A DNA stretch of 64,000 bases from Lactuca virosa (GCA_928212115.1 CAKMRJ010005523.1:105179220-105243219); one strand, 5' to 3'; numbered from the stretch's first letter, positions 11,406 to 22,750 are shown. Notes: generated by a model from the sequence alone, not told the origin. Made by a program: numbers and translations.

Positions 11406-11598
11406 TTCAATTCTTGGAGTTTTGACACTTGAATGTTTCACATTGAACTCTAGAGTATACTTCCTATAATTACCTCTTGAAGGTACTAGGCTTTAGAACA
11501 CTCAAACAGACTCTAAACAGTGCTAAAAGTTAGCACAAACAAGTCTGAGTTCGATTCAAGTGAATGGTTGTACAAGATAGAAATTTCGAGTTGTCACA

Positions 11599-11617
11599 TC
11601 ATCCCCTCGTTAGACGG
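11599..11617 (-). other. gypsy B polypurine tract region
   Basis: The minus strand reads AACGAGGGGATGA immediately before the LTR, a purine-rich plus-strand primer site. It fixes the left LTR as the 3' LTR. Confidence 0.65.
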
Positions 11618-11665
11618 AATTTTGTCCCGAAATTAGAGTTTAAGCAAATAAGTAGTTACAAATAA

Positions 11666-12361
11666 CTAAGTAAAAAGATGAGGATATTTCAATTTCATTT
11701 GATCCTCGCGCTCCCAAGTGAATTCAGGTCCTCGGTTGGCGTTCCAGCGAACCTTCACTATCGGGATACGGCTTTGCTTCGTTTGCTTGACCTCCCGGTC
11801 CATGATCTCTACAGGTTCTTCCACGAAGTTGAGGCGCTCGTTGATCTCGATCTCGTCGAGTGGGATTACAAGAGTCTCGTCGTACAGACACTTTTTCAAG
11901 TTTGAGATGTGGAAATTAGAATGTACGTTACTAAGCTCGCGGGGTAAGTTGAGTTTGTAAGCTACAGGGACGATTCTAGCGAGAATCCCGAAAGGCCCTA
12001 CGTATCTTGGATTTAGCTTTCCACGCTTTCCGAAGCGTATCATTCCTTTCCAGGGTGAGACCTTCAATAGAACACGGTCGCCCACCTAGAATTCCAACGG
12101 TTTCCTTCGTTTATCTGCGTAGCTTTTCTGTCGGTCTCTAGAGGCTTTCAATCGTTCCCGAATCTAAACGATCTTCTCTGTCGTTTCCCGAATGATCTCC
12201 TGACCGGTGAGAGTGCTGTCAGGGACTTGTCCTTTAGCTAACTGGGTGTCACCCACCTCATCCCAGCATAGAGGGGATCTGCACTTCCGGCATGGAGCAG
12301 CCTTTATGCTCGTGTGATAACTGTTGTTGTTGGAAAACTCGACAAGGGGTAAATGAGTATC
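11666..12361 (-). pseudogene. gypsy B integrase C-terminal domain and chromodomain-like end
   Basis: This is the last part of the gag-pol frame. The longest open piece (11666-12085, about 139 codons) has VGDRVLLKVSPWKG, the GPF/Y module (RYVGPFGIL), the conserved HSNFHISNLKKC and a chromodomain-like end (VKVRWNANRGPEFTWERED...YPHLF). It assigns the element to chromodomain-bearing Tekay/Del chromoviruses. Upstream of 12085 the same frame continues through two TAG codons at positions where Gln is usual (before VGDRV and in IV-IRERLKASRDRQKSYAD), consistent with CAG-to-TAG decay. The intact protein would direct integration into heterochromatin. Confidence 0.85.
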
Positions 12362-13729
12362 TCATGCCTTCCCAAAGTCGATCACACAGGCTCGAAACAT
12401 ATCTTCCAAGGTTTGGATAGGTCTCTCACTTTGTCCATCGGTCTGTGGATGGTAGGCTGTACTCATGTCCAGACTAGTTCCTAGGGAACTTTGTAGCGAC
12501 TGCCAGAACCTCGAAGTGAATCTACTATCTCTATCAGAGATAATGGATATGGGAACACCGTGCAGTCGTACAATCTCCCTTATATATGTTCTGGTTAGCT
12601 GCTCCATCTTGTCTGTTTCTTTGATCAGCAGGAAGTGTGCGGACTTGGTTAACCTGTCCACGATAACCCATATGGTATCGAGACCACCCGTTGTCTTGGG
12701 CAACTTGGTTATGAAGTCCATTGTGATTCGCTCCAGCTTCCATTCAGGTATCTCGGGTTGCTGTAGTAAACCTGAGGGTTTCTGGTATTCAACCTTAACC
12801 TTGGCGCAAGTAAGGCATTTACTTACGAAGGTAGCAATCTCTGCTTTCGTGTTAGGCGACCAGTATAACTTTTTAAGATCCAGATACATCTTATCTGAAC
12901 CTGGGTAGACGGAATATCGAGTGTTGTGTGCGTCGGTCATGACCAAGTCTCTGAAGCCACCGTGTTTCGGTGTCCAGATCCGATCGATGAGATATAAGGC
13001 TCCACCACCCTTGACTTCCAACTTCTTATCCATCCCCCTAAGGGATTCACTCGCCACATTTTCAGGTTTCAAAGCATCAAGCTGAGCCTCCTTAATTTGT
13101 GTGGACAAGTGTGAATGGATAATCATAGTCAATGATTTGACTCTACGACCAGAGTATTCTTTCTGACTTAGGGCGTCAGCTACTACGTTGGCTTTACCCG
13201 AATGATAACGAATTTTGCATTCGTAATCACTGAGTAGCTCGACCCACCGTCGTTGTCGCATGTTGAGCTCCTTCCGGTCGAATATGTGTTGTAGGCTTTT
13301 TTGATCTGTAAAGATAGTGCTTTTCGTACCGTACATGTAGTATCTCCAGATCTTCAGGGCAAACACAACTGCTCCCAACTCAAGATCATGAGTGGTGTAG
13401 TTGACCTCGTGTGTCTTCAGCTGTCTTGAGTCATAGGCGATGACCTTACCTCGCTGCATCAGAACACAGCCGAGCCCTTGATTTGACGCGTCGCAATAGA
13501 CCACGAAGTCTTCTATCCCTTCGGGGAGGGATAGTATCGGTGCGGTGCATAAGGCTCGCTTTAGCGTTTGGAACGCTTTCTCTTGCTTCTCTTCCCAGTC
13601 AAAGGGCACGCCCTTCTGGGTCAAAGTCGTAAGAGGTTTCGCAATCCGTGAGAAGTTCTGAATGAACCTGCGATAGTAGCCAGCGAGGCCTAGAAATTGA
13701 CGAATTTTTTTTGGCGTCTTCGGTGCTGA
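12362..13729 (-). pseudogene. gypsy B RT end - RNase H - integrase core
   Basis: About 420 codons are open (12362-13624), in the same frame as the RT upstream. RNase H shows FVVYCDASNQGLG, DLELGAVVFAL and TDQKSLQ (usually TDHKSL). The integrase zinc finger shows DAHNTRY and CLTCAKVK, with SVYPG where SVHPG is usual, so one zinc-binding His is lost, again a C-to-T change. The catalytic triad is visible: Asp in ITMDFITKLP, Asp in IISDRDSRF, Glu in DGQSERP. The frame ends at a TGA where Trp is expected (GKA-DTHLPLVEF). It would copy and insert the element if repaired in nature; now inactive. Confidence 0.87.
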
Positions 13730-15121
13730 TCAGTTCTCAATGGATTTGATTTTGGAAGGGTCCACGTGTATTCCTTCTTCCCTAACCACGTTTCCTAAGA
13801 ATTCGACTCTTCGAATCCAAAATTCGCATTTCGAGAACTTCGCATAGAGCTTCTCCGATCGTAGTGTTTCCAAGACCTGTTGAAGATGTTGACTATGCTC
13901 CTCCTTACTACGAGAGTAGATAAGTATGTCATCGATGAAGATGATGACGAACTGATCCAAGTAAGGACGGCACACCCTATTCATTAAATCCATGAATATT
14001 GCGGGCGCATTGGTCAATCCGAACGGCATCACTACAAACTGGTAGTGTCCATAACGAGTTCGGAAGGCTGTCTTCGGAACATCCTCCCCTAACACTCGTA
14101 ACTGGTGATACCCAGATCTTAGGTCGATTTTTGAAAAGAAGTTCGCCCCTTGAAGTTGGTCAAACAAATCGTCTATGCGAGGCAGAGGGTAACGATTTTT
14201 AATGGTAAGCTTGTTGAGCTCCCTGTAGTCGATGCACATACAAAACAATCCGTATTTCTTCTTGACGAATAAGACCGGAGCTCCCCAGGGTGAAAAGCTT
14301 GGTCTTATAAAGCCCTTGCTGAGCAGTTCGTTAAGTTGACCGGACAGTTCTTGCATCTCTGTAGGTTCTAGACGATAGGGCGATTTGGCTACTGGGGTAG
14401 CCCCTGGAACTAAGTCGATTCTGAACTCGACTTGACGTTGTGGAGGTAATCCTGGGAGTTCTTTTGGAAAGATTTCGTGAAAATCGCGTACTAATGGAAT
14501 GTTCTTAATGTATTTCGTTTCTTGGCTCACATCGACAACATGAGTAAGGAATGCGCGACATTCCTTTCGCAAGAATTTCTGGGCTTGAATGCTCGAGATG
14601 AGGCGAAGGTTAGTGTCGGGTTTGTCGCCGTAGATTACTAGAGTTTCGCTAGATGCCAGATTAAGGCGAACAGCCTTTTCGTAACACAAAATGTCGGCAC
14701 GATGAGCACTCAACCAATACATGCCGATTATGCCGTCGAAACTTTTAATTGAGACCGGCATGAGGTCGATTGAAAATGCATGGCTATCTAGAGTTAGAGT
14801 ACAACCTATGTATATGCAGCTAGTACTCTCTGTCTTTCCATTAGCCATTTCTACTGTAAACGGTTCTTTTAGTGCATGTGATTTATTCTTAAGCAAGTGA
14901 GCAAATTTTTGGTTCACGAAACTCCTCTCTGCTCCACTATCAAACAAAATGCATGCATATGAGTTATCAAGGAGAAACGTACCAGTGACCACTGTGGGGT
15001 CGGCAACTGCTTCCTCGTGGCCTATAGCCAAAACTCTTCCTACTCCACCGACGTTCCCTGCCTTCGAGCAGTTCCTTTTGTAGTGGCCCACTTCGTCACA
15101 ACCGTAGCAAGCTTGGCCCAC
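13730..15121 (-). pseudogene. gypsy B zinc knuckle - protease - reverse transcriptase
   Basis: This 463-codon open stretch starts with the nucleocapsid knuckle CYGCDEVGHYKRNC. The aspartic protease follows, with catalytic ACILFDSGAERSFV. The RT follows the linker PKELPGLPPQRQVEF, with VKKKYG, CIDYRELNKLTIKNRYPLPR, FSKIDLRSGYHQLR, the catalytic FIDDILIYS, and FSKCEFW. All main RT motifs are present. It ends at a TGA where Trp is usual (SIEN-SAPKTP). The neighbouring open pieces are in the same frame, so only nonsense changes broke the polyprotein. Confidence 0.9.
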
Positions 15122-15202
15122 ACCAGCGCTGGGGACTTGGTTGATTGGCCTCGATGGAGCTTTGCAGAAACGGGCAGTGTGCCCCTTCCTATTGCAGTTT
15201 GA

Positions 15203-16171
15203 ACACTACATTTCCCGGCAGGCTCCTGTGTGGTGGAAGTTGCATTTGTTGCACTTCGGCAAATTCCCCGCGTACTGCTTTACCGGAGCAGCAGCGGCAG
15301 GTGCTATCGCAGAATGTAAGGCCACGACCTGCTGCTTTTTGGCAGCTTTCTGCTTCTTCTTGTCATCCCAGAACTTCCGCTGGTTGGCAGTGGCTCTGGA
15401 GGGTTCTAAGATGGCTACGGTTGTTGTTGTTGACGACGGGGTAAGGACCCCATGGTCAATGAGCCGTTGTGTCAATCGCTTGGCACTATCGAATATAGTG
15501 GGGTTTGAAGCCAAGACATTCCCTTGGAATGGAGGCACCAGCCCCCAGATGTACCTCTCTATTTTCTTTCCCTCCGTGTGAACCATGTTGGGACATAGAG
15601 CCACCAGCTCGCTGAATCTGGCGGTATAGGAAACTATGTCGGAGCCCTTCATGGATAGGCTCCATAGTTCCTATTCCAATTTCTGGATTTCGCCCCTCGG
15701 GCAGTATTCTTCAATCATGAGCTCTCTAAGAGCTTCCCAGCCTATAGCATTTGCCACCACTAGAGTGAGTGACTTGACATGGCTATTCCACCATGTTAGG
15801 GCTTTTTCCTCGAAGGTGCAAGCAGTGAACTTGACCTTGCTCCCTTCTGGATAGGAGCAGATTTCGAAGACCGATTCGGTCTTCTCGAACCATTGTGAGA
15901 GGGAAATGACTCCGCCAGTCCCTTTAAAGGACTTTGGCTTGCAATTGGTGAAGTCCTTGTAGGAGCACTCTCTCGAGTGCACGGGGGCCTCCCCGTGGGT
16001 AGAATGAATAGGTGTTCCACCTCCGGTGGTACTGGAAGAATGATATTGAGCCATGGCTGTTGCCACAGCCGCATCTACTGCATCATTTAGAGTTGTCGTA
16101 TCGATTTTTAGAGGAGGTGGTGGTGTTGGAGTTACTCGAGGATCACGTCTCGTTGATCGGCGCGGAGGCAT
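15203..16171 (-). pseudogene. gypsy B gag (capsid)
   Basis: The ATG at 16171 opens MPPRRSTRR, typical of chromovirus Gag, followed by a Pro/Thr-rich stretch. The retrotransposon Gag domain includes YKDFTNCKPKSFKGTGG, LSQWFEKTESVF and ALTWWNSHVKSL. A TAG follows EIQKLE (15671), where Gln is usual. The same frame then continues with GSDIVSYTARFSELVALCP and a Lys-rich linker to the CNKCNFHHTGAC motif, ending at another TAG at about 15205 just before a second CCHC motif (CSNCNRKGHTARFC). The intact product forms the virus-like particle. Confidence 0.87.
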
Positions 16172-16554
16172 CTTTTAACTAAAAGTTTATAAAGATGACG
16201 ATACTGGTAAGAATACAGAAATTGATGAGAGTGACTCATGGACTAACTCTCTGTAGCCCAACAACACAATTGAATAGTATGATTGAATGTAGATCTAGTA
16301 CTAAAAGATGATAGCATTTGGATATTAAATTCCATGAGATTAGATATCTGTCAATTATACTGGTATTACAGATGTAACAAGTTCGGGAAAAATGACCTAG
16401 AAGTAGGTCTTACATCAAACCAAGATGGGAAACTTTTGACAGAACTACGACCAAATCAAGACTTAACAGATCCAAGGTCTTCACAAAGATAGGAAATTAA
16501 ACTAGAGTGTTTACATAAACTAAGTTATACCCAAAAGAGAAAGTTGAGTAGGCT

Positions 16555-17172
16555 CTATCTGCGACGAGAAACACTAGAATGAGTCATTGATTCTGACAGA
16601 CGGCGCTCCATGTCTCTCATGCGCCTTTCAGACATTGCCTGTCGAGCTCGAAGTTCCCTAACTTCAGCTTGGGAGGCAGCTAGTTGTTGCTGCAGAGTCT
16701 CATTGGTTCTCCTAGTCCTTTCCATAGCTTCTTTGAGATGGCGAATGCGGACCATTTTAACGCCTGAATTGGCGTCAATTTCCATGACTCGATCGATGGC
16801 TGCTCGACCTTGCTCGGTATTCCGAGCAATCCTACGGACCATGATGGGCAGGAATCGGTCAGCTGAACCTCCCTCACTTAGATTGTAAAAGCTTCGGTCT
16901 CCATGGAAGGGTAAGGGCTGACCCTGCTCATCACTCCAACGGTTCAAGGTTGTCACCCACAAGGGTGTGGGACCTTGAAATGCTGGTCGGGGGTTTGGAG
17001 CTATTGGGGGTAGGTTGTTGACTTCTGGTTCGGAGTCAGAACCATCAGAAAAGCCTTCATCATGGTGATCATCCAAAGGGATTATATGATCATCTTCTGG
17101 CTCTTCTCCAAGCCATCCAGCATTTCCTTCGTTTGGGAAGTATGGGTCTCCGGGGAGATGGAATCCAGCCAT
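16555..17172 (-). CDS. accessory ORF ahead of gag in gypsy B, coiled coil, function unknown
   Basis: This is an intact 205-codon frame beginning with ATG (MAGFHLPGDPYFPNEGN), between the primer site and gag, in gag orientation, 383 bp before the gag ATG. The first 70 residues are acidic and Pro-rich, the middle is a short globular part (TPLWVTTLNRWSDEQGQ), and residues about 125-190 have heptad-like Leu/Ala spacing with many Arg/Glu (a probable coiled coil). It ends in a basic RRR tail. I recognise similar ORFs from Asteraceae gypsy elements but know no function. It is the only long frame in B's gag-pol side without a stop, which may be chance. It is not a known Gag or Pol domain. Confidence 0.7.
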   Translation of the reverse strand: MAGFHLPGDPYFPNEGNAGWLGEEPEDDHIIPLDDHHDEGFSDGSDSEPEVNNLPPIAPNPRPAFQGPTPLWVTTLNRWSDEQGQPLPFHGDRSFYNLSEGGSADRFLPIMVRRIARNTEQGRAAIDRVMEIDANSGVKMVRIRHLKEAMERTRRTNETLQQQLAASQAEVRELRARQAMSERRMRDMERRLSESMTHSSVSRRR

Positions 17173-17870
17173 GATATCTACGGGAGAAAAGGGGTATAAG
17201 AAATAACTAAATAGACGTACTAATTAGATAATTATAAGATGATCTTTATCAGTTACTTCAATACTTGCATAGTGTATACTAGTTACATGTAATCAAAACA
17301 GGATAGACCTTCGAATAAGTGACCCTAATTCCAAATCCACAACCAAACAAGGAACATGAAGAAAAGCAAAGATCACAGATTCTAAGTCTATGTCATCCTA
17401 GTCACATATAACCTTAGCGTATCCACTGAGCAATTATTGACCTACTAATAAAGACCTTTAGTTCTCAGATAAATAATTATAGTAACATAAAATACTCCTA
17501 TAGTATTTTAGGTTTATGTTCTGTTCTAATGTTTTCATTGTAGTATTGTTGGTAAGATTTCAGACGTGTTTCCACATCACAACCATTCTCGGACATATGC
17601 TAATCACTTCTCGGACCAACATAGTTGATCAGGCTATGTCACTCCCAGAATTGATCATACATCCCTGAGTCTACTTGTGATGTTCAACAATCGTAATACT
17701 TTTGTTCTGTCCTAGTGACACTGATTTTAGTATGAACGCAGGTATGTATACTTAGTTAAATATTTTATTATTTAAAAGTATAAACTCTTGGTCAGAGTAT
17801 TTTAATCCCGTTGTGTTTATAGTTCGTATATCTTTTATGGGTTGATATACTCGATTCACTATAAACGATG
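17173..17870 (-). other. gypsy B untranslated leader
   Basis: This is non-coding sequence between the primer site and the accessory ORF. No domain or repeat was recognised. The phrase 'acaaccaaacaaggaac' at 17340 also occurs in the LTRs (10041, 19200), a small shared block. Confidence 0.5.
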
Positions 17871-17882
17871 CTCTGATACTAA
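17871..17882 (-). other. gypsy B primer-binding site
   Basis: The minus strand reads TTAGTATCAGAG, two bases inside the 5' LTR border. It is one base from the TTGGTATCAGAG complement of initiator tRNA-Met used by the other elements here (GGT to AGT, a G-to-A change). Confidence 0.75.
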
Positions 17883-17884
17883 TC

Positions 17885-19423
17885 TGTCACACCCCATAAC
17901 CGGAACGACGGAAACGTTCGGGGGTGGAGGACGTCATGTACAGTATCACAACAAATCATAGTAGTAAACAAGCAACAACATCCATTTCATTAATAATATA
18001 ATTTAATACAAGTGTGTTCTGTGAAGTTTATAAGACACCAAAAATGTAAATAAAAAATAAGAGATGAGTCTTGAACGAGATCCATCTTCTCAAAACCTGG
18101 CATCGGTACCTGTCTACTGATGACCTGAGAATACAAGTTATTTTGAAAGAGTTTATCAGCTTTAAAGCTGGTGAGTTCATAAGCATTTTAGTGTCATTGT
18201 TTGTATGAAAATGTTTGTAAGTGCTTGATGTATAAGTTTGTAAATGTTTGATGTATAAGTTTGTAAAGGTTTGATGCATAAGTTTGTAAATGTTTGTAGT
18301 AAATGTTTGTAACTCCTAGAAAATCCTATATTTTCTACTAAACATAGCCTTCTACCAAGGCATCAAATGTTCTATATGTTTGTTTCTTGTAAGAGTGTAT
18401 ATTTTCCCAAGTGTGACTATCATTAACCAAAAATATAGTTTACATTACCTTTTATGTGAAAAGTCCACAATGTGAATGCAATGGGGAAATAATAAAGTAC
18501 TGTAGTGTTGTATTATAATAACCATTGCTGTACTTTCTACCTTAATCCGGCCGTTAATTAAGGTTAAATGTGAAATGGTTGCACCATACTATCGAATAAT
18601 AACACGACGCTGAAAGACGTCGGAAGAAATGACATTTGGCACCCGTAGACTTGCAAGTCCCACTGTAGCGAACATCAAGGTGTAGGATAGTCAATCCAGT
18701 ATAGATCTATATACAAATTCACGCTCTCCTTCTAGGAGACTCTGGATACAAAACGAACCATGAAAGGTGATGCCATGCCCCGAAACAGTGGCTCACATTT
18801 ATGTTATAGTATTCTTGTATATGTTTTTTATGTACTAGTGTAATGTATGTTCTCTCTGTCTAGTATGTAGTATGTTCTCTTAGTTTCTCATAATAGTATG
18901 TTCTCTTAGTTTCTCATAATAGTATGTTCTCTTAGTTTCTCATAATAGTATGTATTGACTCATGTATGAACTGGCTCTTTGTATGTTTCATTGTTCTAGT
19001 AATAGTATTAGTAACTTCCTAAACTATACCTATTATAGTTTACTAGCAATGTTGTTGGTATAAATGAACATGTTTGTATACCTTTGCTACCCAAAGGTAT
19101 TGAACTGAATGAAGGAACTTTTATATCTATATACATATACATAATATATAACTAAGATTCAAACGACCTTCGGACAAACAACCGATACCCTAAGTCCACA
19201 ACCAAACAAGGAACAGGAAGTAAGGTGAGCTATCAGTCCTAAGTCCTTTCAATCCTACTTATAAAACTATATCTATATAGATACGCATTTGACAAAATAT
19301 AAGTTTAAAAGAGTTTAATAAAAGTATTTAACATGTAAACGAGTTTATAAAACGATTTGAAGTAGTTTGTTTGATAACACAGTTTGAAAAGTAAGAAAAT
19401 CCATATGTTTGATAGTTGTTAAT
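17885..19423 (-). repeat. gypsy B 5' LTR, truncated
   Basis: It matches 8711-10276 of the left LTR almost throughout, then stops at GATAGTTGTTAAT and passes directly into the gag-protease of gypsy A. The missing 1.3 kb includes the part with GTTTACGGCC words. The cut is a deletion that also took gypsy A's protease, RT, RNase H and most of its integrase. Confidence 0.88.
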
Positions 19424-20714
19424 AATTGGCTCCAGAATCAAACAAAATTTGGGCAGGCAATTCGTTTACGAGAAAGGTACCTGAAGCGACATCAGCTTCT
19501 TCTTTTGCAGCTTCAAGTGTCATCTGAAAGGCTCTCGCCTTCGTCTTTGGTGGAAGATTGGGCTTTGCTGCATCCTTCTTCTTCGGGCAATCCTTCAAAA
19601 TGTGCCCCTCTTCATTGCACCCAAAACAGACTTTCTTAACCAAGGTGCATTCATTGGCATAATGCCCAGGCTTTCCACATATGTAACAAGTGACTTCATC
19701 GCTACATTTACCAGCATGTTTCTTCTTACACTTGTCACACCACTTGGCTTCGGCTCCTCCTCCGAATTTCCTCGAACCAGTCTTCGAGAACTTTTTCTTT
19801 TTATTGGAACCTAAAGTTCCTTCAAACTTTCTCTTTTCACCAACTTCAACCTTGCTGGCGGCTCTCCCCTTAATCATATCTTCAACAGACTTGGCAACCC
19901 AGATAGTTGCCTCCAAAGTAAGTGCCTGACATACTGGCACCGCATACTCCCATGGAAATCCCTTTGCGTGCCTATCAATTTTTGTCAGATCATCTGGGAA
20001 AATATGCAAAGCAAACTCCATTTTGTCTGTGAAGCTATTTGTGTATTCATCAACGGTCATACTTCCCTTCTTCGACGTCAGAAATTGGTTTTCTAGCTCT
20101 ACCACATTTTGGGCCGAGTAGTACTTGCGCTTAAAGTGCACCAAGAACTCTGCCCAAGTCAGTTGAAGTGGCTCATTAGGGCTTAGGGTTTTCCCCATAG
20201 TGTTCCACCAACGAACATCGCTACCTCTGAACTGACGCACTGCAAATGTGGTTTGTAACTTGCATTGGCAACCACATGTCATGAAAGCCAATTCCATTTC
20301 CGAGATCCAATCCAATACTCCGACATGATCTTCTTTTCCAGTGAAAGTTGATGGCTTGCAAGTCATAAAGTCTTTATACTTGCACCCATCTCTCTCCACT
20401 CTATCTTCGTGGTTATTTCTCCCTACCACAAGCGGTTCAGTATGACCAACAGATCTATTGTTGTTTCCTTCTTCAGACTGATCGTCATTTAATTTAGGTT
20501 GTTCAACAAGAATTGAAGGTTCACTCCTGTTGTTCAGCAATATTTGCCTCATTTCCTTCCTTTGTTCAGCCATCATTGTCTGAATCATGGCTCGTACTCC
20601 AGCCATGGTGATGGGTTCTGGTGCAGCTCCTGCTATAGGCACTTGTTCCACCACTTGGGGTTGAGGTTGTTGGTTTCTGTTTGCATTTCCAGCTCCACTT
20701 CGAGTTCTTTCCAT
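19424..20714 (-). pseudogene. gypsy A gag and start of protease
   Basis: The ATG at 20714 opens an uninterrupted frame of about 430 codons (MERTRSGAGNAN). It contains the Gag domain (YKDFMTCKPSTFTGKEDHVG, VRWWNTMGKTL, FLVHFKRKYYS), a Lys-rich linker, a CDKCKKKHAGKC motif and two CCHC knuckles (CYICGKPGHYANEC, CFGCNEEGHILKDC). It then enters the protease with QILFDSGA. The frame is cut two residues later at the border with the truncated LTR of B, so the protease is lost but Gag itself looks intact. It could in principle still supply Gag; expression is unknown. Confidence 0.88.
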
Positions 20715-21069
20715 TATGATCTATACACCGAATAAGGCGAATTTAGATCTTTATCCTCGATAGATATTTAAATTCTCCTTATCACTCCGAAACGTTTACA
20801 TGTTAGTTCTAATATCGTAATCGTACGCTTAGAATCCTACACACATAAGGTTTCCAGATCCGGTCGGCAACATACCATAGATCCGAACAAATAATGGCAT
20901 ATATGGCAAACATATAGCATTTAGCACATAAAAACATTTTAGGCATCTTTCCTAAAATATACTAGTGCTCGTGTCTAAAATATACAAGACACTCATCTCA
21001 CGATCATCACTTAGCATTCTAAGTTGAAGTCTAAAAATCCAACAATTTCTTAGTTCGCTTAAACTAATG
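20715..21069 (-). other. gypsy A untranslated leader
   Basis: This short non-coding stretch lies between primer site and gag ATG. Its last 57 bp plus the primer site are duplicated outside the left LTR (6335-6404). Confidence 0.6.
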
Positions 21070-21080
21070 CTCTGATACCA
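21070..21080 (-). other. gypsy A primer-binding site
   Basis: The minus strand reads TGGTATCAGAG, complementary to the 3' end of initiator tRNA-Met, two bases from the LTR end. Confidence 0.85.
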
Positions 21081-21082
21081 AC

Positions 21083-22112
21083 TGTGACATCCCCTAATTT
21101 CTCAGCCAGAAAAGACCGATTTAATTTATGTTTTTAAAATAAAATCAGAGTAATCGTTTTAAAAGATGTTGCAGAATTCGTCCCCAAAACAAAACATGAT
21201 AAAATTTTATCAGAACCTTTCTTAAAGAAATATATATTTTCATTTTATATCAAAACCTCGGGATGTCATGTTCCGATACAGATCAAAAGCATAAACAAGA
21301 CATTATAAGCCTTACAACAGTTATTTACAACTACTAGCCTATAATCCAAAAATCTCTCATCATCATCCGACTATGCTCGAGGTCCACTACCTGTAATATA
21401 AAAAGCTGAGTGGGTCAGGCTTGGGAGCCTGGTGATCATATAGGGTTTTCAACCCACAATAATAATAAACTTATTAAATTTATCAATCAACAATAACCCT
21501 GATTACCCATTCCCGTTATCCTCACTTTACGCCCTAAACACCTATCACAAGGGACCTAGCCTAAGGATTATCATCGGGGTGGACACTACTGCTAAGGGGA
21601 CTCCTCAGCCATACATGTCCTAAAGGCAACCATGAGGGGGATGGAGTACACCAATTATTATATAGTTCACCAACACCTATAGGTTGTGAACCTGCTAGCG
21701 TTCCACTGGACTGTCTAGAAACATCCGTGGTCGTCATCTATACTCCGCTAGATGACTACAACAACAACAACAACAACATCGAGGCCTCTCATCATTTTAA
21801 CCCACATCGACTATTTCGTCTACCCATGTTTTACCCAACATATTTTTAGATAAAATACATATACAGTTTAAAACTAGTATAAAACATCCATTAAACAGTC
21901 ATCTCAAATAAACAATTAATATAATTACACATAGCACGTATTTTATAGAAAATACTTCATATCTATGTGTAAGGTGAAAGTGACTATACACTCACTTGAT
22001 TTAATAATAATCGGGCAGCACTTCGTTTTTTCCTAAAATGATTGTTTCTAATAAAACCGGGAGTTTTATTAAGAAACCGGGCTCTACGAGGGTTGGGCTT
22101 CAAAACCGAAAA
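21083..22112 (-). repeat. gypsy A 5' LTR, part left of copia C
   Basis: It matches 6405-7354 of the left LTR, with an extra 80 bp near 21287-21369. It ends with GAAAA, the target duplicated by copia C, and continues at 35029. Confidence 0.9.
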
Positions 22113-22737
22113 TGTTGAGAGAAAAACTTTGAGACACACTTGATCAAACGTTAGAACAAGTATAGTTGCGGAATAGTTTATCTCGGAGGATCGAAAAGCT
22201 CAACAATAGTATTAATAAGTTAGAGTTAGATAGTTAGAGAGTTAGTTGCGGAAAGTAAAAAAATGGAAATGACAACAATTGTTATATCAAGTATACACAT
22301 AAGTTGATTCATAACGAGGAATGCATTCAAACCAAGTTAATTAGTGAGATCAAACTTAGTGATTAAGTCACAAGAGACTTGCTCCGAAGAGAGATTGTAA
22401 TAAGTTATATTCTAGTAAAGTTTGAGAGTAAGAAGAGATGCGTAATCAGATAGAGAGATAGAAAAGATAGCTTCAGAGTTATATTGAATAAGAACGAATG
22501 AGCTCTATTTATAGAGTCTCAAGAAATACACTAGATTACGTCTCTAAGAGTAGCCATGCAAGACATACTGGACAATACAGAGTATTACAAAAAGTAGACA
22601 CAGTAAAGTAATCTAGTAACTAAGAGTGACTGCGGTTGATGATGACTTCGGGTGGGGTTGCTGATGAGGCCTAGACTGTGGATCCTTGTGGACTGCGGTA
22701 GCTGAAGTTGAACAGGGTCACTTTTCATGATTCAACA
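22113..22737 (-). repeat. copia C 3' LTR
   Basis: This 625 bp repeat is paired with 34404-35028. It contains a minus-strand TATA box (TATAAATAGAG at 22505-22514), two CTGCGGT words and one CTGTGGAT that is CTGCGGAT in the partner. Confidence 0.95.
22505..22514 (-). promoter_or_regulatory. TATA box of copia C LTR
   Basis: The minus strand reads CTATAAATAG, conserved in the other LTR at 34796-34805, within a GAGCTC-flanked stretch. Confidence 0.6.
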
Positions 22738-22750
22738 ATTTCCCCCTAAG
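22738..22750 (-). other. copia C polypurine tract
   Basis: The minus strand reads CTTAGGGGGAAAT, directly against the 3' LTR, the usual plant copia plus-strand primer. Confidence 0.85.

Larger units (their letters stand above)
8711..11598 (-). repeat. gypsy B 3' LTR (complete, 2.9 kb)
   Basis: It begins TGTCACACCG and ends GTTGTCACA. The first 1.57 kb pairs with the right LTR and the remaining 1.3 kb has no partner. The unpaired part holds repeated GTTTACGGCC/GGCCGTAAAC words (10617-11405) and a C-rich run (10320-10334). A group of near-identical 'tatgttctcttagtttctcataatag' units lies near 9690-9800, a 29-30 bp tandem repeat also present in the right LTR. Confidence 0.88.
8711..19423 (-). 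mobile_element. gypsy B: Tekay/Del-like chromovirus nested in A
   Basis: The LTRs begin TGTCACAC. The left one (8711-11598) is complete and the right one (17885-19423) is cut short. The order on the minus strand is truncated 5' LTR, primer site, a 205-codon ORF, gag, protease, RT, RNase H, integrase with chromodomain-type end, polypurine tract, 3' LTR. From the gag ATG at 16171 to the stop at 11666 a single frame runs with no frameshift, broken only by about six stop codons of the C-to-T or G-to-A type. The left flank is ATTTG; the right target duplication was lost with the LTR end. Not autonomous at present. Confidence 0.9.

Noticed and set aside
12465..12908. 147-codon plus-strand frame
   Set aside because: Antisense shadow of the gypsy B integrase, which has clear catalytic motifs on the other strand.
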